This document shows, piece after piece, positions 17,650-25,933 of a stretch of DNA of 32,825 bases. Origin of the DNA: Paracoccaceae bacterium (GTDB taxonomy: Bacteria; Pseudomonadota; Alphaproteobacteria; Rhodobacterales; Rhodobacteraceae); NCBI GenBank assembly GCA_026707935.1, contig JAPOVX010000277.1, forward strand, positions 1 through 32,825, in the 5' to 3' direction. Position 1 is the first letter of the stretch, and the number at the start of each line of letters is the position of its first letter. The notes below the pieces were generated by a model. The model had not been told where the DNA came from. It saw nothing but the letters and a program-made list of their open reading frames with translations, and did not search any database. The position numbers and the translations under genes are program-made.

Positions 17650-18729
17650 ATGAAACATTTTTGGCGTTGTCTTGTCGGCGCCGCGGCACTCGCCTTCGGC
17701 CTCGGCGGTGCAGCATATGCGTCAGACGAAAAACTCAAGGTCGGATTCGTCTACGTCGGACCGATCGGTGACTTCGGCTGGAGTTACGAGCACGACCAGG
17801 GCAGGCTTGCGGTCGAGGAGGCGCTGGGTGATCGGGTCGAGACGTCCTACGTCGAGAGCGTACCCGAAGGCGCTGACGCCGAGAGGGTCATGACCCAGAT
17901 GGCGTTGTCGGGCCACAAGCTGATATTCACGACATCATTCGGCTACATGGATCCCACGATCAACGTTGCCGCAAAATTTCCCGACGTGAAATTCGAACAT
18001 GCGACCGGCTACAAGCGTGCGGACAATGTCTCGACATATTCGGCCCGCTTCTACGAGGGTCGCACGGTGATCGGGCACATTGCGGGCCACATGACGGAAT
18101 CCAACGTCGTCGGCTACATCGCGTCGTTCCCGATTCCGGAAGTCATCCGTGGAATCAACTCGGCGTATCTCGCGGCCAAGGCGGTCAATCCGGATGTTCA
18201 GTTCAAGATTGTCTGGGTGTTCACCTGGTTTGATCCAGCCAAGGAAGCCGATGCCGCAACCGCTCTGATCGAACAGGGTGCAGATGTCATCATGCAGCAC
18301 ACCGATTCACCGGCCGCGATGACGATTGCGGAGGAAAAGGGCGTCTACGCCTTCGGCCAGGCTTCAGACATGAAAGAATTCGGGCCAACCGCAAGGCTGT
18401 CGTCGATCATCGACAACTGGGCGCCGTATTACGTGGCCCGTACCCAGGCCGTCCTCGACGGGACCTGGGAATCGATCGACACGTGGGATGGAATTGAACC
18501 CGGAATGGTCGAGATCGGCGAATTTTCTGACAGGATTCCTGCCGAAGTTCGAGAGACGGCCGGCGCCATCCGGGATGCGATTGCCGCTGGCACGATGCAT
18601 TCGTTCACCGGACCGATCAATCGCCAGGACGGAAGCCCATGGCTTGCAGACGGCGAGACGGCGGACGATGGTACGCTGGTTTCGATGGACTTCTATGTCG
18701 AGGGAGTCGAAGGGGAAATCCCCAACTGA
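17650..18729 (+). CDS. BMP-family ABC transporter substrate-binding protein
   Basis: The periplasmic receptor (PnrA/BMP family) of the purine operon transporter. ATG 17650 has a strong GGAGGG site and gives 359 residues. The signal peptide is MKHFWRCLVGAAALAFGLGG with cleavage expected after AYA; there is no lipobox cysteine, so it should be soluble. The mature part has the BMP pattern VGFVYVGPIGDFGWSYEHDQG, FTTSFGYMDPTINVAAKFPDV and the YYVARTQAVLDGTW segment. Family members bind purine nucleosides or related compounds; here the linkage to xdhABC suggests a purine base or nucleoside. It is the last gene of the cluster and has its own structured leader. Confidence 0.9.
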   Translation: MKHFWRCLVGAAALAFGLGGAAYASDEKLKVGFVYVGPIGDFGWSYEHDQGRLAVEEALGDRVETSYVESVPEGADAERVMTQMALSGHKLIFTTSFGYMDPTINVAAKFPDVKFEHATGYKRADNVSTYSARFYEGRTVIGHIAGHMTESNVVGYIASFPIPEVIRGINSAYLAAKAVNPDVQFKIVWVFTWFDPAKEADAATALIEQGADVIMQHTDSPAAMTIAEEKGVYAFGQASDMKEFGPTARLSSIIDNWAPYYVARTQAVLDGTWESIDTWDGIEPGMVEIGEFSDRIPAEVRETAGAIRDAIAAGTMHSFTGPINRQDGSPWLADGETADDGTLVSMDFYVEGVEGEIPN

Positions 18730-18748
18730 GCGGCGCTTCCCTGATCAT

Positions 18749-18797
18749 GGTTCCCGTGGCGCTTTCCGGGCGATTTCAAGCCGGGCACGCGGGAACC
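18749..18797 (+). other. Long-range inverted repeat after the BMP gene
   Basis: GGTTCCCG (18749-18756) and CGGGAACC (18790-18797) can form an 8-bp stem, extendable by GTG/CAC with a bulge, around a loop of about 33 nt. It begins 20 nt after the BMP stop. There is no T-run after it, so it looks more like a 3' stabilising structure or a Rho-linked end than an intrinsic terminator. I see nothing else in the 18730-19084 gap. Confidence 0.3.
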
Positions 18798-19084
18798 TTC
18801 CAACCAGTTCGGTCCATTCGCGCACATTCGACCGACACCACGGCGGCCGGACAAATCGGCTCGCACTCAAGCTGTTGGAAAGCACCCTTGATGACATGGT
18901 CTCGCCGTGGCCGATTCCGGTTCGCCCCGGTGGCGTGGACCGAAAAAGCTGGCAGGTGCGCCTTCGACCGAGGCCTGCCCTGGCACACGGTTCCGAACTG
19001 TGCGGCGGGCAGAGGCTGGCGAACCCGTCCACCTTGAGACCGTTCAGGCTCCAGCAGGTGCCAACCTTGTCCGGATGAGAATCG

Positions 19085-19714
19085 TTGGTCGAGATTGCGC
19101 GGAATTCCAGGCTGATTGCCGAAAAAATCGAGCGCCTCCGGTGGGCCTCCCGCCGTGCACTGATCGCGATTGCCGGACCGCCGGCTTCGGGGAAATCGAC
19201 TCTCGCCCAGGCCACCGCGGCAGAACTCAGCCGACGAAATCATCACGCAGCCGTCATGCCGATGGACGGATTCCATCTCGACAACAGGCTTCTTGAGAAG
19301 CGGGGCCTCCTCGCCAGGAAAGGAGCACCGGAGACTTTCGATTTCGACGGATTCCTGGTGGCGGTCCGCCGGGTTCAATCCGAGCCATCGGTCATACTTC
19401 CGGATTTTGACCGTGACCGGGAGATTGCCGTTGCCGGTTCGCTGGAGATCTGCCGGGATACGCGGATCGTCCTGGTCGAAGGCAATTACCTCTTGCTCGG
19501 CGAATCACCCTGGACCGGGCTTGCCGGATTCTGGACCTTTTCGGTTTTTCTTTCCGTTTCAACGAAGGCCCTCGAACAGCGGCTCAGGAATCGCTGGAAT
19601 TCATACGGGCTGGACAGGAGGACGGCGAATGCAAAGATCCGCGGGAATGACCTCGTCAACGCAAAACGGATCTCAAAGGCACGCGGACATGCTGATCTTG
19701 TCTTGTCCAACTGA
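19085..19714 (+). CDS. P-loop nucleoside/sugar kinase, FrcK-like
   Basis: A 209-residue cytoplasmic protein of the phosphoribulokinase/uridine-kinase-like P-loop class. Walker A is GPPASGKST (31-39), followed by VMPMDGFHLDN, the family's substrate-loop motif, then ETFDFDGFL, LPDFDRD, and VLVEGNYLLLGESPW as the Walker B-like strand. The RN..Y.LDRR segment near residue 170 is a lid-like element. Relatives sit beside fructose or ribose ABC transporters in rhizobia; here it follows a purine-type transporter. The substrate is unknown. The start is taken as TTG 19085 with GGATGAG just upstream, because the N-terminal helix before the P-loop matches relatives; no ATG is available. Confidence 0.75.
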   Translation: MVEIARNSRLIAEKIERLRWASRRALIAIAGPPASGKSTLAQATAAELSRRNHHAAVMPMDGFHLDNRLLEKRGLLARKGAPETFDFDGFLVAVRRVQSEPSVILPDFDRDREIAVAGSLEICRDTRIVLVEGNYLLLGESPWTGLAGFWTFSVFLSVSTKALEQRLRNRWNSYGLDRRTANAKIRGNDLVNAKRISKARGHADLVLSN

Positions 19715-19726
19715 GCGTCAAGACGG

Positions 19727-19751
19727 AGCGTCCGGGCCCTGGACGCTTTTG
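19727..19751 (+). terminator. Rho-independent terminator after the kinase gene
   Basis: AGCGTCC (727-733 of the 19-kb block) pairs with GGACGCT (19741-19747) across a 7-nt loop, and the stem runs into TTTT (19747-19750). It starts 13 nt after the stop of the FrcK-like gene and separates the purine cluster from the DUF898 gene. Confidence 0.55.
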
Positions 19752-19862
19752 GCAGGAGATTCATGTGGAGCACCGCATTTGGGCCTTGAGTAAAAGGCGG
19801 TTGCATTTCCCATGCGGCTCCCTGCATAGACGTCCGCACGGCACCACCGGTGAAGGGCAGAC

Positions 19863-20927
19863 ATGGATACTTCAAAGGATTTGATTCCAGTACGTTTTTC
19901 TGGAAATGCCCGCGAGTATTTCGGAATATGGATTGTCAATCTCTGCCTGTCGATCGTCACCCTCGGCATTTATTCGGCGTGGGCCAAGGTCCGAAACAAA
20001 AGGTATTTTCTGGGGAACACGACGATCGGTGAACGCGCTTTCGAATACCATGCGAAAGGAATCCAGATCCTGATCGGCAGGATCATTGTCGTTGCGGCCC
20101 TGATTATCCTGTCGGTTTCATCGTCGATTTCTCCAACAGCCAATATCGTCGTCGCGATTGTCCTCGTTGGCGCATTTCCCTGGCTGGTTAACCGCGGGCT
20201 GAGTTTCAACGCGGCGATGACGAGCTGGTCAAACGTACGATTTCGTTTCGGCGGGAGTTATTGGCCGGCTTTCCTGGTCTTTGTCCTCTACCCGTTCCTG
20301 ACAATTCTGAGCCTGTACCTTGCGTTTCCGTACCTTTCGAGAGCAATCTCACGATACACGATCGGGCGTCACAGCCTCGGTGATCACGAGTTTGCCTTCG
20401 ACAGCCCGATCAGGCCGTTTTACATTGCCTTCCTGAAGACAGCTCTCTGGGTCGTCATTGGTCTCGTACTTGCCGTCGGCCTTTTGCTGATGGCGCTGGC
20501 ACTGTCTCCGGACGGGCCTTCGAACCTGATCCTTGATTCCGAAGATGGCCTCTCGTTCATCCTGATACTGGTTTCGGCGATCATCCTTTTACTGGTCGTC
20601 CTGCCTTTGGGGACGATCTACTCGGCATTGACCCGCAATGCCATTTACCAGGGAATAGTCCTGGAAGACGGACACAGGTTCAAATCGACGATTTCCGCGA
20701 CGACACTGATCTGGATCGCCTTGAGCAATTCGGTGGCGGTCGTGTTTTCGCTCGGCCTGTTGCTGCCCTGGGCACGAGTAAGGGTTGCAAGATACCTGTG
20801 CGCGCATTCCTGGGTGGCTCCCAACAGCTCGCTTGACGAATTTGCCGGAGAGCTGCAGCGATCGCCGACCGCAATCGGTGATGCGTACATGGACATCGAA
20901 TCCGTCGACATCGGTGCGGCTGTCTGA
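19863..20927 (+). CDS. YjgN/DUF898 family inner-membrane protein
   Basis: A 354-residue polytopic membrane protein of unknown function. It opens with the family's typical IPVRFSGNAREYFGIWIVN and LGIYSAWAKVRNKRYFLGNT, then has about six hydrophobic helices (for example ILIGRIIVVAALIILSVSS, FLVFVLYPFLTILSLYLAF, LILVSAIILLLVVLPLG). A second copy of the WAxVRxxRY pattern, LLPWARVRVARYLCAH, occurs near the C-terminus, suggesting an internal repeat. ATG 19863 has GAAGGG upstream. Its end overlaps the M48 peptidase gene, a pairing that I recall from other proteobacteria. Confidence 0.85.
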   Translation: MDTSKDLIPVRFSGNAREYFGIWIVNLCLSIVTLGIYSAWAKVRNKRYFLGNTTIGERAFEYHAKGIQILIGRIIVVAALIILSVSSSISPTANIVVAIVLVGAFPWLVNRGLSFNAAMTSWSNVRFRFGGSYWPAFLVFVLYPFLTILSLYLAFPYLSRAISRYTIGRHSLGDHEFAFDSPIRPFYIAFLKTALWVVIGLVLAVGLLLMALALSPDGPSNLILDSEDGLSFILILVSAIILLLVVLPLGTIYSALTRNAIYQGIVLEDGHRFKSTISATTLIWIALSNSVAVVFSLGLLLPWARVRVARYLCAHSWVAPNSSLDEFAGELQRSPTAIGDAYMDIESVDIGAAV

Positions 20928-21963
20928 ATTGGAAGCGGCTGCCCCGAAAGGCGACGCCTACGCCCCCGGTTCCTCCCGTCTCGTCCGGGCGCGCCTGGTC
21001 GCGGGCGTGGCGGGCACCATCAGCCTGGTCGAGTTCGACAGCGGCGCCTTGTTGACGGATGCGCCGACTACCCGGATTGTTCGGGAACAAAGGCTTGGAA
21101 ACCTGCCGACGGTCCTCAGGTTTCCCGATGGCTGGCACTTTCACAGCCACGATCACGGGGACGTCGACTCGATACTCCGCGTGCGGAAATCCGATCGCCT
21201 CCACAACTGGGAAGCGTTCCGTCCAAGATTGGCCCTCGTGGTCGCGTTTTCGTTCATGGCCGCGTTTGCCGTCTGGCGCTGGGGCCTCGGCATCCTGGTC
21301 GCCGCCGCAATTTTCCTGACCCCCGATGGCATGCCCCGCGCCATTGACGACGGTCACCTGGCGTTCAGCGACCAGACTTGGGCCAGCCCGTCGCGTCTGG
21401 GCACAACGGAAAAAGACCGGGTCGTGCAGATTTTCGACAGGTTGAAAGCCGTGGCGCCGCCTCCGCGGTTCTCCGACTACAGGCTGGTTTTCCGCGACAT
21501 TCCGGTTGCCGGGCCCAACGCATTTGCCCTGCCGGGGGGAACGGTGATCATCACCGACGAGCTTGCCAGGTCCTTCCCCGACCCGGACGTGATCGCCGGT
21601 GTGATCGGCCACGAGTTGGTCCACGTGGCCGAGGCCCATGGCCTGAAACAGGTTTACCGGAGTCTGGGCACCTATCTTGCAGTCGCCGTCATCTTCGGCG
21701 ATGTCGGCCCGGTTCTCAATGATCTCCTCCTCGAAGGTGGGCTGCTGTTCTCGCTCGCCTACAGCCGCGAACACGAATCCGAGGCCGACCGCATTGGTTT
21801 GGCTCTGGCTGCGAAGGCCGGTTATGACCCTGCGGCCCTTGCACGGTTTTTCGAACAGCTTGACGACAGTTCGGGATTTGCCGGACCAGGCTGGCTCTCG
21901 ACCCACCCGAGCAATCAGGACCGAATCGCGGAAATCAAACGTCTCGCAGACGAAATCAAGTAA
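20914..21963 (+). CDS. M48-family zinc metallopeptidase
   Basis: A predicted membrane-anchored zinc endopeptidase. The catalytic HELVH is at 233-237 (from GTG 20914), and SREHESEAD supplies the third zinc ligand Glu288. An N-terminal domain of about 100 residues is followed by a hydrophobic segment (ALVVAFSFMAAFAVWRWG...) and then the peptidase domain facing the periplasm. The start is uncertain: GTG 20914 overlaps the DUF898 gene by 14 bp, and an in-frame ATG at 20881 would add 11 residues; neither has a good ribosome binding site. The two proteins probably act together. A broken partial copy of this gene lies at about 30930-31350. Confidence 0.85.
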   Translation: MRLSELEAAAPKGDAYAPGSSRLVRARLVAGVAGTISLVEFDSGALLTDAPTTRIVREQRLGNLPTVLRFPDGWHFHSHDHGDVDSILRVRKSDRLHNWEAFRPRLALVVAFSFMAAFAVWRWGLGILVAAAIFLTPDGMPRAIDDGHLAFSDQTWASPSRLGTTEKDRVVQIFDRLKAVAPPPRFSDYRLVFRDIPVAGPNAFALPGGTVIITDELARSFPDPDVIAGVIGHELVHVAEAHGLKQVYRSLGTYLAVAVIFGDVGPVLNDLLLEGGLLFSLAYSREHESEADRIGLALAAKAGYDPAALARFFEQLDDSSGFAGPGWLSTHPSNQDRIAEIKRLADEIK

Positions 21964-22277
21964 TCCCAGCCCAAGGCACGAACAGAGTGACTCCTGTCGG
22001 GTTCCGCGAACATTTGCGCGAAAGACCACGTGCCAAAGGGCTTCGTGCGGGCTGTTCCGAGTCCGGACGAGCCCGCGGGGTTTTGGCGAGCATCCGTAGC
22101 AGACGGCTGCAGAACAGGAGGTTTGGGCAAAAAGGGGGTTGAGCAGTCAAGGTTGCCAATGGGTGCGGCATGCCATGGGAACGAGAGATCCATCGGGGCA
22201 AAGTCATCGCTCTTGAAGATTTTGGTTCTCGGGCTTGCTTTTGTATTACCTCGAACAAGGCACGATGAGGCGGGTAC

Positions 22278-22815
22278 ATGAAGAAATTCTTCCCGATTTT
22301 CTCGGGCGGCCACCGACCTCCCGGCGCAGAAACCCCTCCCGCCAAGACCTTCATGCAAAGCTCATGATCGCCGTCCTGACCATCCTCTCGCGCCGGGGGC
22401 GAAACTCGTGCCGACATGGCCGAACACGGCAAGATCAAGGAAGATTTCCTCCATCGGTTCATGACGCCGCGGCACGAAATTCCAAGCCGCAATGCGTTCT
22501 CCGACATCTTCAACAGGCATGAACCCGACGAGGCGGACCATGTCTTCGCGTGCCTCTCGAGGGGTCGGGCGAAGCGGCCGGCGGCCGAGTTCCCGGACAA
22601 CATCAATCGCCATTGACGGCAAGGCCCGTGCCGGTCTTGCGCCGATGTCTTGCAGCTCCGGGCATTGCATCGCTTGCACGCATTCGCCGCCGAGTCGTTG
22701 CCTGTTCTCACCCAGGTGGCGGTCGACGAGAATCGAACAAGATCGCGGCGATTCCGGAGTTACTGGACCTTCGAGGCCGGGCGGTGACGGCGGACGCGAT
22801 GCGCACGTATTTGAC
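22278..22815 (+). pseudogene. Decayed ISAs1-family transposase fragment
   Basis: Pieces in different frames line up in order with ISAs1-family (H-repeat type) transposases: MKKFFPIFS at 22278, then DLHAKLMIAVLTILS near 22345-22390, then MAEHGKIKEDFLHRFMTPRH and EIPSRNAFSDIF (22416 onward), then IAIDGKA near 22610 with the first catalytic Asp, then ALHRLHAFAAES and VLTQVAVDE (about 22660-22732), and NKIAAIPELLDLRG plus AVTADAM (about 22740-22808) with the second Asp. At least four frameshifts and a stop interrupt it, and roughly the C-terminal half is missing. No terminal inverted repeats or target duplication could be seen. The rest of the 21964-23240 gap shows no gene. Confidence 0.75.
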
Positions 22816-23240
22816 GAGCATGCGCAGGCTGGAACCAGGCTTGACGGGCGGGGGCACAGGGGCAACCCCTTTTGCTGCAAGCGGGTACAGTGTACGCCTG
22901 CCGCGTATCACGAATAATCCGAGGTGACAGGGCGGCCCATTGATCCTATGATCCAAACAGACATTCTTCGCCGATTTCATCACCATGCTGCGCCATACCG
23001 GGCAAAACGAAAGCAACCCGTCGAAATATCCTGTGCCTGTTTCGCGTCATGGCAACTGTGCACGAACGACTCGCAAAGTTCGACATGTTTGCCGCAGCGC
23101 CCTGCCGAAACCCGATCCCGACCTGCCGAACAACCCGCCAACCGTATGTTTCGTGATCCGCCACTGCAAACCGTCCTTTCCAATGCAAACCGGACATGAC
23201 GAGATCCCCGGTCCCGGGTGGTAGAGCCGGAAGCCACTCC

Positions 23241-24293
23241 ATGAGTCAACGTTTCCCCCGGACAACGATGCAGGCAATCCGGACTGCCATTTCCAGGATC
23301 CCGCGGGTCGGTCTGGCCTGTCTGCCGACACCTCTACAGGAAGCGAAGCGCCTTTCGGACGCGCTCGGGGGACCACGGATTTTCGTCAAGCGCGACGATC
23401 TGACCGGTGTGGCCTTCGGCGGCAACAAGACACGGAACCTGGAGTTCCGGCTGGCGGCCGCGAAAGCGTCCGGCGCGGATGTCATCGTGATGGAGCTGGA
23501 CCAGCAGTCGAACTCCGCCCGCCAGACCGTCGGCTGCTGCAATCGGCTCGGCATGGACACGATCCTGATCCTTGAAGGCTCCGAACCGGAGGAAATTCAG
23601 GGCAACCTGCTCGTGGACTACCTGCTCGGCGCCGACGTGCGTTTCGCACACTCCCGCGCCGAGCAGGCGCGCATGAGCCGGGACGCGGTCGCCGCAGCCC
23701 GGGCCGCCGGCCGAACGCCATGCCTGCTGAACGATATTCCGATGTTCGACGAGGGTTCCGCCATCGCCTACCTGGAAAGCACGTGCGAAATCATCGAAAC
23801 ACTCTCGACGCAAGGCCTTTCGCCCGATTGCCTCTACATGTCCTCCTCCGGCAAGGGACAGGCGGGACAGGTCCTGGCGCAGCAACTGCTTGGTGGTTTC
23901 CGGGTCTGCGGCATCACGGCCACGGACGAATTCGACATCCCGCCTCGTGGAGCAGAAATCGCGAATCGTACGGCCCAAACGCTGGGACTCGACCTGGAAG
24001 TCACGCCGGAGGACATTGTCAACGACACCGGCCATGTGTGTGCCGGATACGGAATTCCGAGCAACGCGGGAAACGAGGCGGTTCTCCTGTTCGCACGAAC
24101 GGAAGGAATCGTGCTCGATCCCGTGTACACCGGAAAAGCCGCGGCAGGGATGATCGACCATATCCGCCGCGGCGATTTCGGGCGCGACGAGGTCGTGGTC
24201 TTCGTCCACACGGGCGGAACGCCCGCGATCTTCACGCACAACCACCTCTGGCTCGATCGGCGGGCCGGACTCAAGAAGGGAGACCAACCATGA
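23241..24293 (+). CDS. PLP-dependent D-cysteine desulfhydrase / CuyA-like enzyme
   Basis: A fold-type II PLP enzyme of the ACC deaminase/D-cysteine desulfhydrase family, 350 residues, cytoplasmic. Lys63 in AFGGNKTRNLEF is the expected PLP lysine, and QSNSARQT follows. The two positions separating ACC deaminase (Glu and Leu) from desulfhydrases are threonines here: Thr297 after Tyr296 in DPVYTGKA and Thr324 in VHTGG. This favours a desulfhydrase or sulfo-lyase (L-cysteate lyase CuyA belongs to the same family) over ACC deaminase. ATG 23241 has GGAAG upstream. It is the first gene of the transporter operon, and its stop overlaps the next start. Confidence 0.85.
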   Translation: MSQRFPRTTMQAIRTAISRIPRVGLACLPTPLQEAKRLSDALGGPRIFVKRDDLTGVAFGGNKTRNLEFRLAAAKASGADVIVMELDQQSNSARQTVGCCNRLGMDTILILEGSEPEEIQGNLLVDYLLGADVRFAHSRAEQARMSRDAVAAARAAGRTPCLLNDIPMFDEGSAIAYLESTCEIIETLSTQGLSPDCLYMSSSGKGQAGQVLAQQLLGGFRVCGITATDEFDIPPRGAEIANRTAQTLGLDLEVTPEDIVNDTGHVCAGYGIPSNAGNEAVLLFARTEGIVLDPVYTGKAAAGMIDHIRRGDFGRDEVVVFVHTGGTPAIFTHNHLWLDRRAGLKKGDQP

Positions 24294-25894
24294 AACCTGT
24301 TATCCACCGAATGCACCGCCTGCTACTTGCGGGCACTGCGGGCCTGATTGCGGCGACGATGAGCGCGTCGGCGGGACCAGACGACAATACGCTGGTCTAC
24401 GGCCACGGCGTGGCGATCACCGATATCGGACCGGCATTCAACGCGTTTCTGCAATACCCGGCGGGTTACGAGGCCGGTTTCGTGATTTTCGACCGCCTTG
24501 TCACCTTCGACGACCAGTTGACATTCAATCCGCAACTCGCCGAGAGCTGGACCATCGCGGATGACCAGAAATCCGTCACCTTCAAGCTCCGGGCCGGCGC
24601 GACGTTCCACGACGGAACGCCAATCGACGCCGAAGCGATCAAGTTCAACGTCGAGCGGATGATGGATCCGGAGATCAACACGACCAACCGCCCGCTCTGG
24701 GATCCGATTGCGGGTGCAGATGTCGTCGACGACCTCACGGTGCGTCTACGCACCCACCAACCATTCGCACTCTTGCTCAACACGCGCCCACATCGTTCCG
24801 GCGCCATTCTCAGCCCGACGGCGATCATGGAATACGGACAGGAGAGCGAGACGCAGAACCCGGTCGGCTCCGGACCCTATATGGTGGAATCGTTCAATCC
24901 CGGTCTGGAACTCGTGCTGGCAGCCTACGAGGGATACTGGGCCGGAAAGCCATCGCTCGACAAGATCATCTTCCGCTACGTGCCCGAGGCCGCAACCCGT
25001 GTTTCGGCATTGCAAAGCGGTGAGGTCGACGTCATCGACAACGTGCCGACGCATCTGGTCGCGCAGATCGAATCCGACGATGGGCTGCAGCTGCTGACTG
25101 CTCCATCTCTTCGTCCGATGGGCCTCGCCATGCTCACCACCATCCCTCCGCTCGACAACGTCGAAGTGCGTCGGGCGTTGAACCACGCGATTCCGGTCGA
25201 CGCCATCGCCGAGAAGCTGTTCCTCGGTCAGGCTATGGCCTCGAACTCACCGCTCGCGTTCAACACCGTGGGACATCATGGCAACGAGCCGTACGCCTAC
25301 GATCCCGACAAGGCGCGTGAAATGCTCGCCGCCGCGGGGCTGACGGACAGTGACGGAAACGGCATCGTGGAGCATGACGGCGAAGATCTTTCCTTCACGC
25401 TGCTGGTTCCCGAAGGCGTGTTCGCAAATGACGTGCTGGTTGCCGAGACCGCCGCGGCATCACTTCAGGAAGTCGGCGTCGGCATCGAGATCCGCAAGAT
25501 CGAGCGGAGTTCCTTCTGGGATACGCTACGCCTGCCGGTTGCGGACACCGGATGGCAGATCGGAATGTTCGGCTTCAACCCGTCCAACGCATCGGGGTTG
25601 TACCACCTGGATTCGATGTACACCTCCAATCCGGACAATGCGGACCGACCCTCCGTCTGGAACATCACCCGCTTCGCCAATGCGGAAGTCGACGATTTGC
25701 TTGCCAAGGCGACGGTAACCGTCGACGGGGAGGCACGGGCGGCCATTCTCGCGGACGTGCAGGAGATCATCTGGAGCGAAGCACCGTACATCTGGCTGCA
25801 TGTCAACAACATCATCTCGGCAGCACGCGCCGACCTCGGCGGGGTTGAGGTCTGGCCGGTGATCTTCACCATCGTCCGCGGCGGGAGCTACTAG
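24290..25894 (+). CDS. ABC transporter substrate-binding protein, family 5 (DppA/OppA-like)
   Basis: The periplasmic receptor of a peptide/nickel/opine-type importer, 534 residues. A signal peptide (MKPVIHRMHRLLLAGTAGLI... with cleavage after SASA) is evident. Family 5 landmarks follow: FDRLVTFDD and FNPQLAESWTIADD, the RAGATFHDGTPIDAEAIKFN motif, NPVGSGPYMVE, and YDPDKAREMLAAAG. The ligand cannot be read from the sequence; relatives bind di- and oligopeptides, opines, glutathione or nickel chelates. ATG 24290 overlaps the desulfhydrase stop, so the enzyme and receptor are co-translated. Confidence 0.9.
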   Translation: MKPVIHRMHRLLLAGTAGLIAATMSASAGPDDNTLVYGHGVAITDIGPAFNAFLQYPAGYEAGFVIFDRLVTFDDQLTFNPQLAESWTIADDQKSVTFKLRAGATFHDGTPIDAEAIKFNVERMMDPEINTTNRPLWDPIAGADVVDDLTVRLRTHQPFALLLNTRPHRSGAILSPTAIMEYGQESETQNPVGSGPYMVESFNPGLELVLAAYEGYWAGKPSLDKIIFRYVPEAATRVSALQSGEVDVIDNVPTHLVAQIESDDGLQLLTAPSLRPMGLAMLTTIPPLDNVEVRRALNHAIPVDAIAEKLFLGQAMASNSPLAFNTVGHHGNEPYAYDPDKAREMLAAAGLTDSDGNGIVEHDGEDLSFTLLVPEGVFANDVLVAETAAASLQEVGVGIEIRKIERSSFWDTLRLPVADTGWQIGMFGFNPSNASGLYHLDSMYTSNPDNADRPSVWNITRFANAEVDDLLAKATVTVDGEARAAILADVQEIIWSEAPYIWLHVNNIISAARADLGGVEVWPVIFTIVRGGSY

Positions 25895-25933
25895 CCACAC
25901 CCTGCTCGGCTGGATCCCCGTGAAGGCCCGGCA

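Noticed and set aside
21956-22711. A 251-codon minus-strand open frame in the 22-kb gap.
   Set aside because: No recognisable domain, and the plus strand of the same DNA carries ordered ISAs1 transposase fragments, which better explains the sequence.
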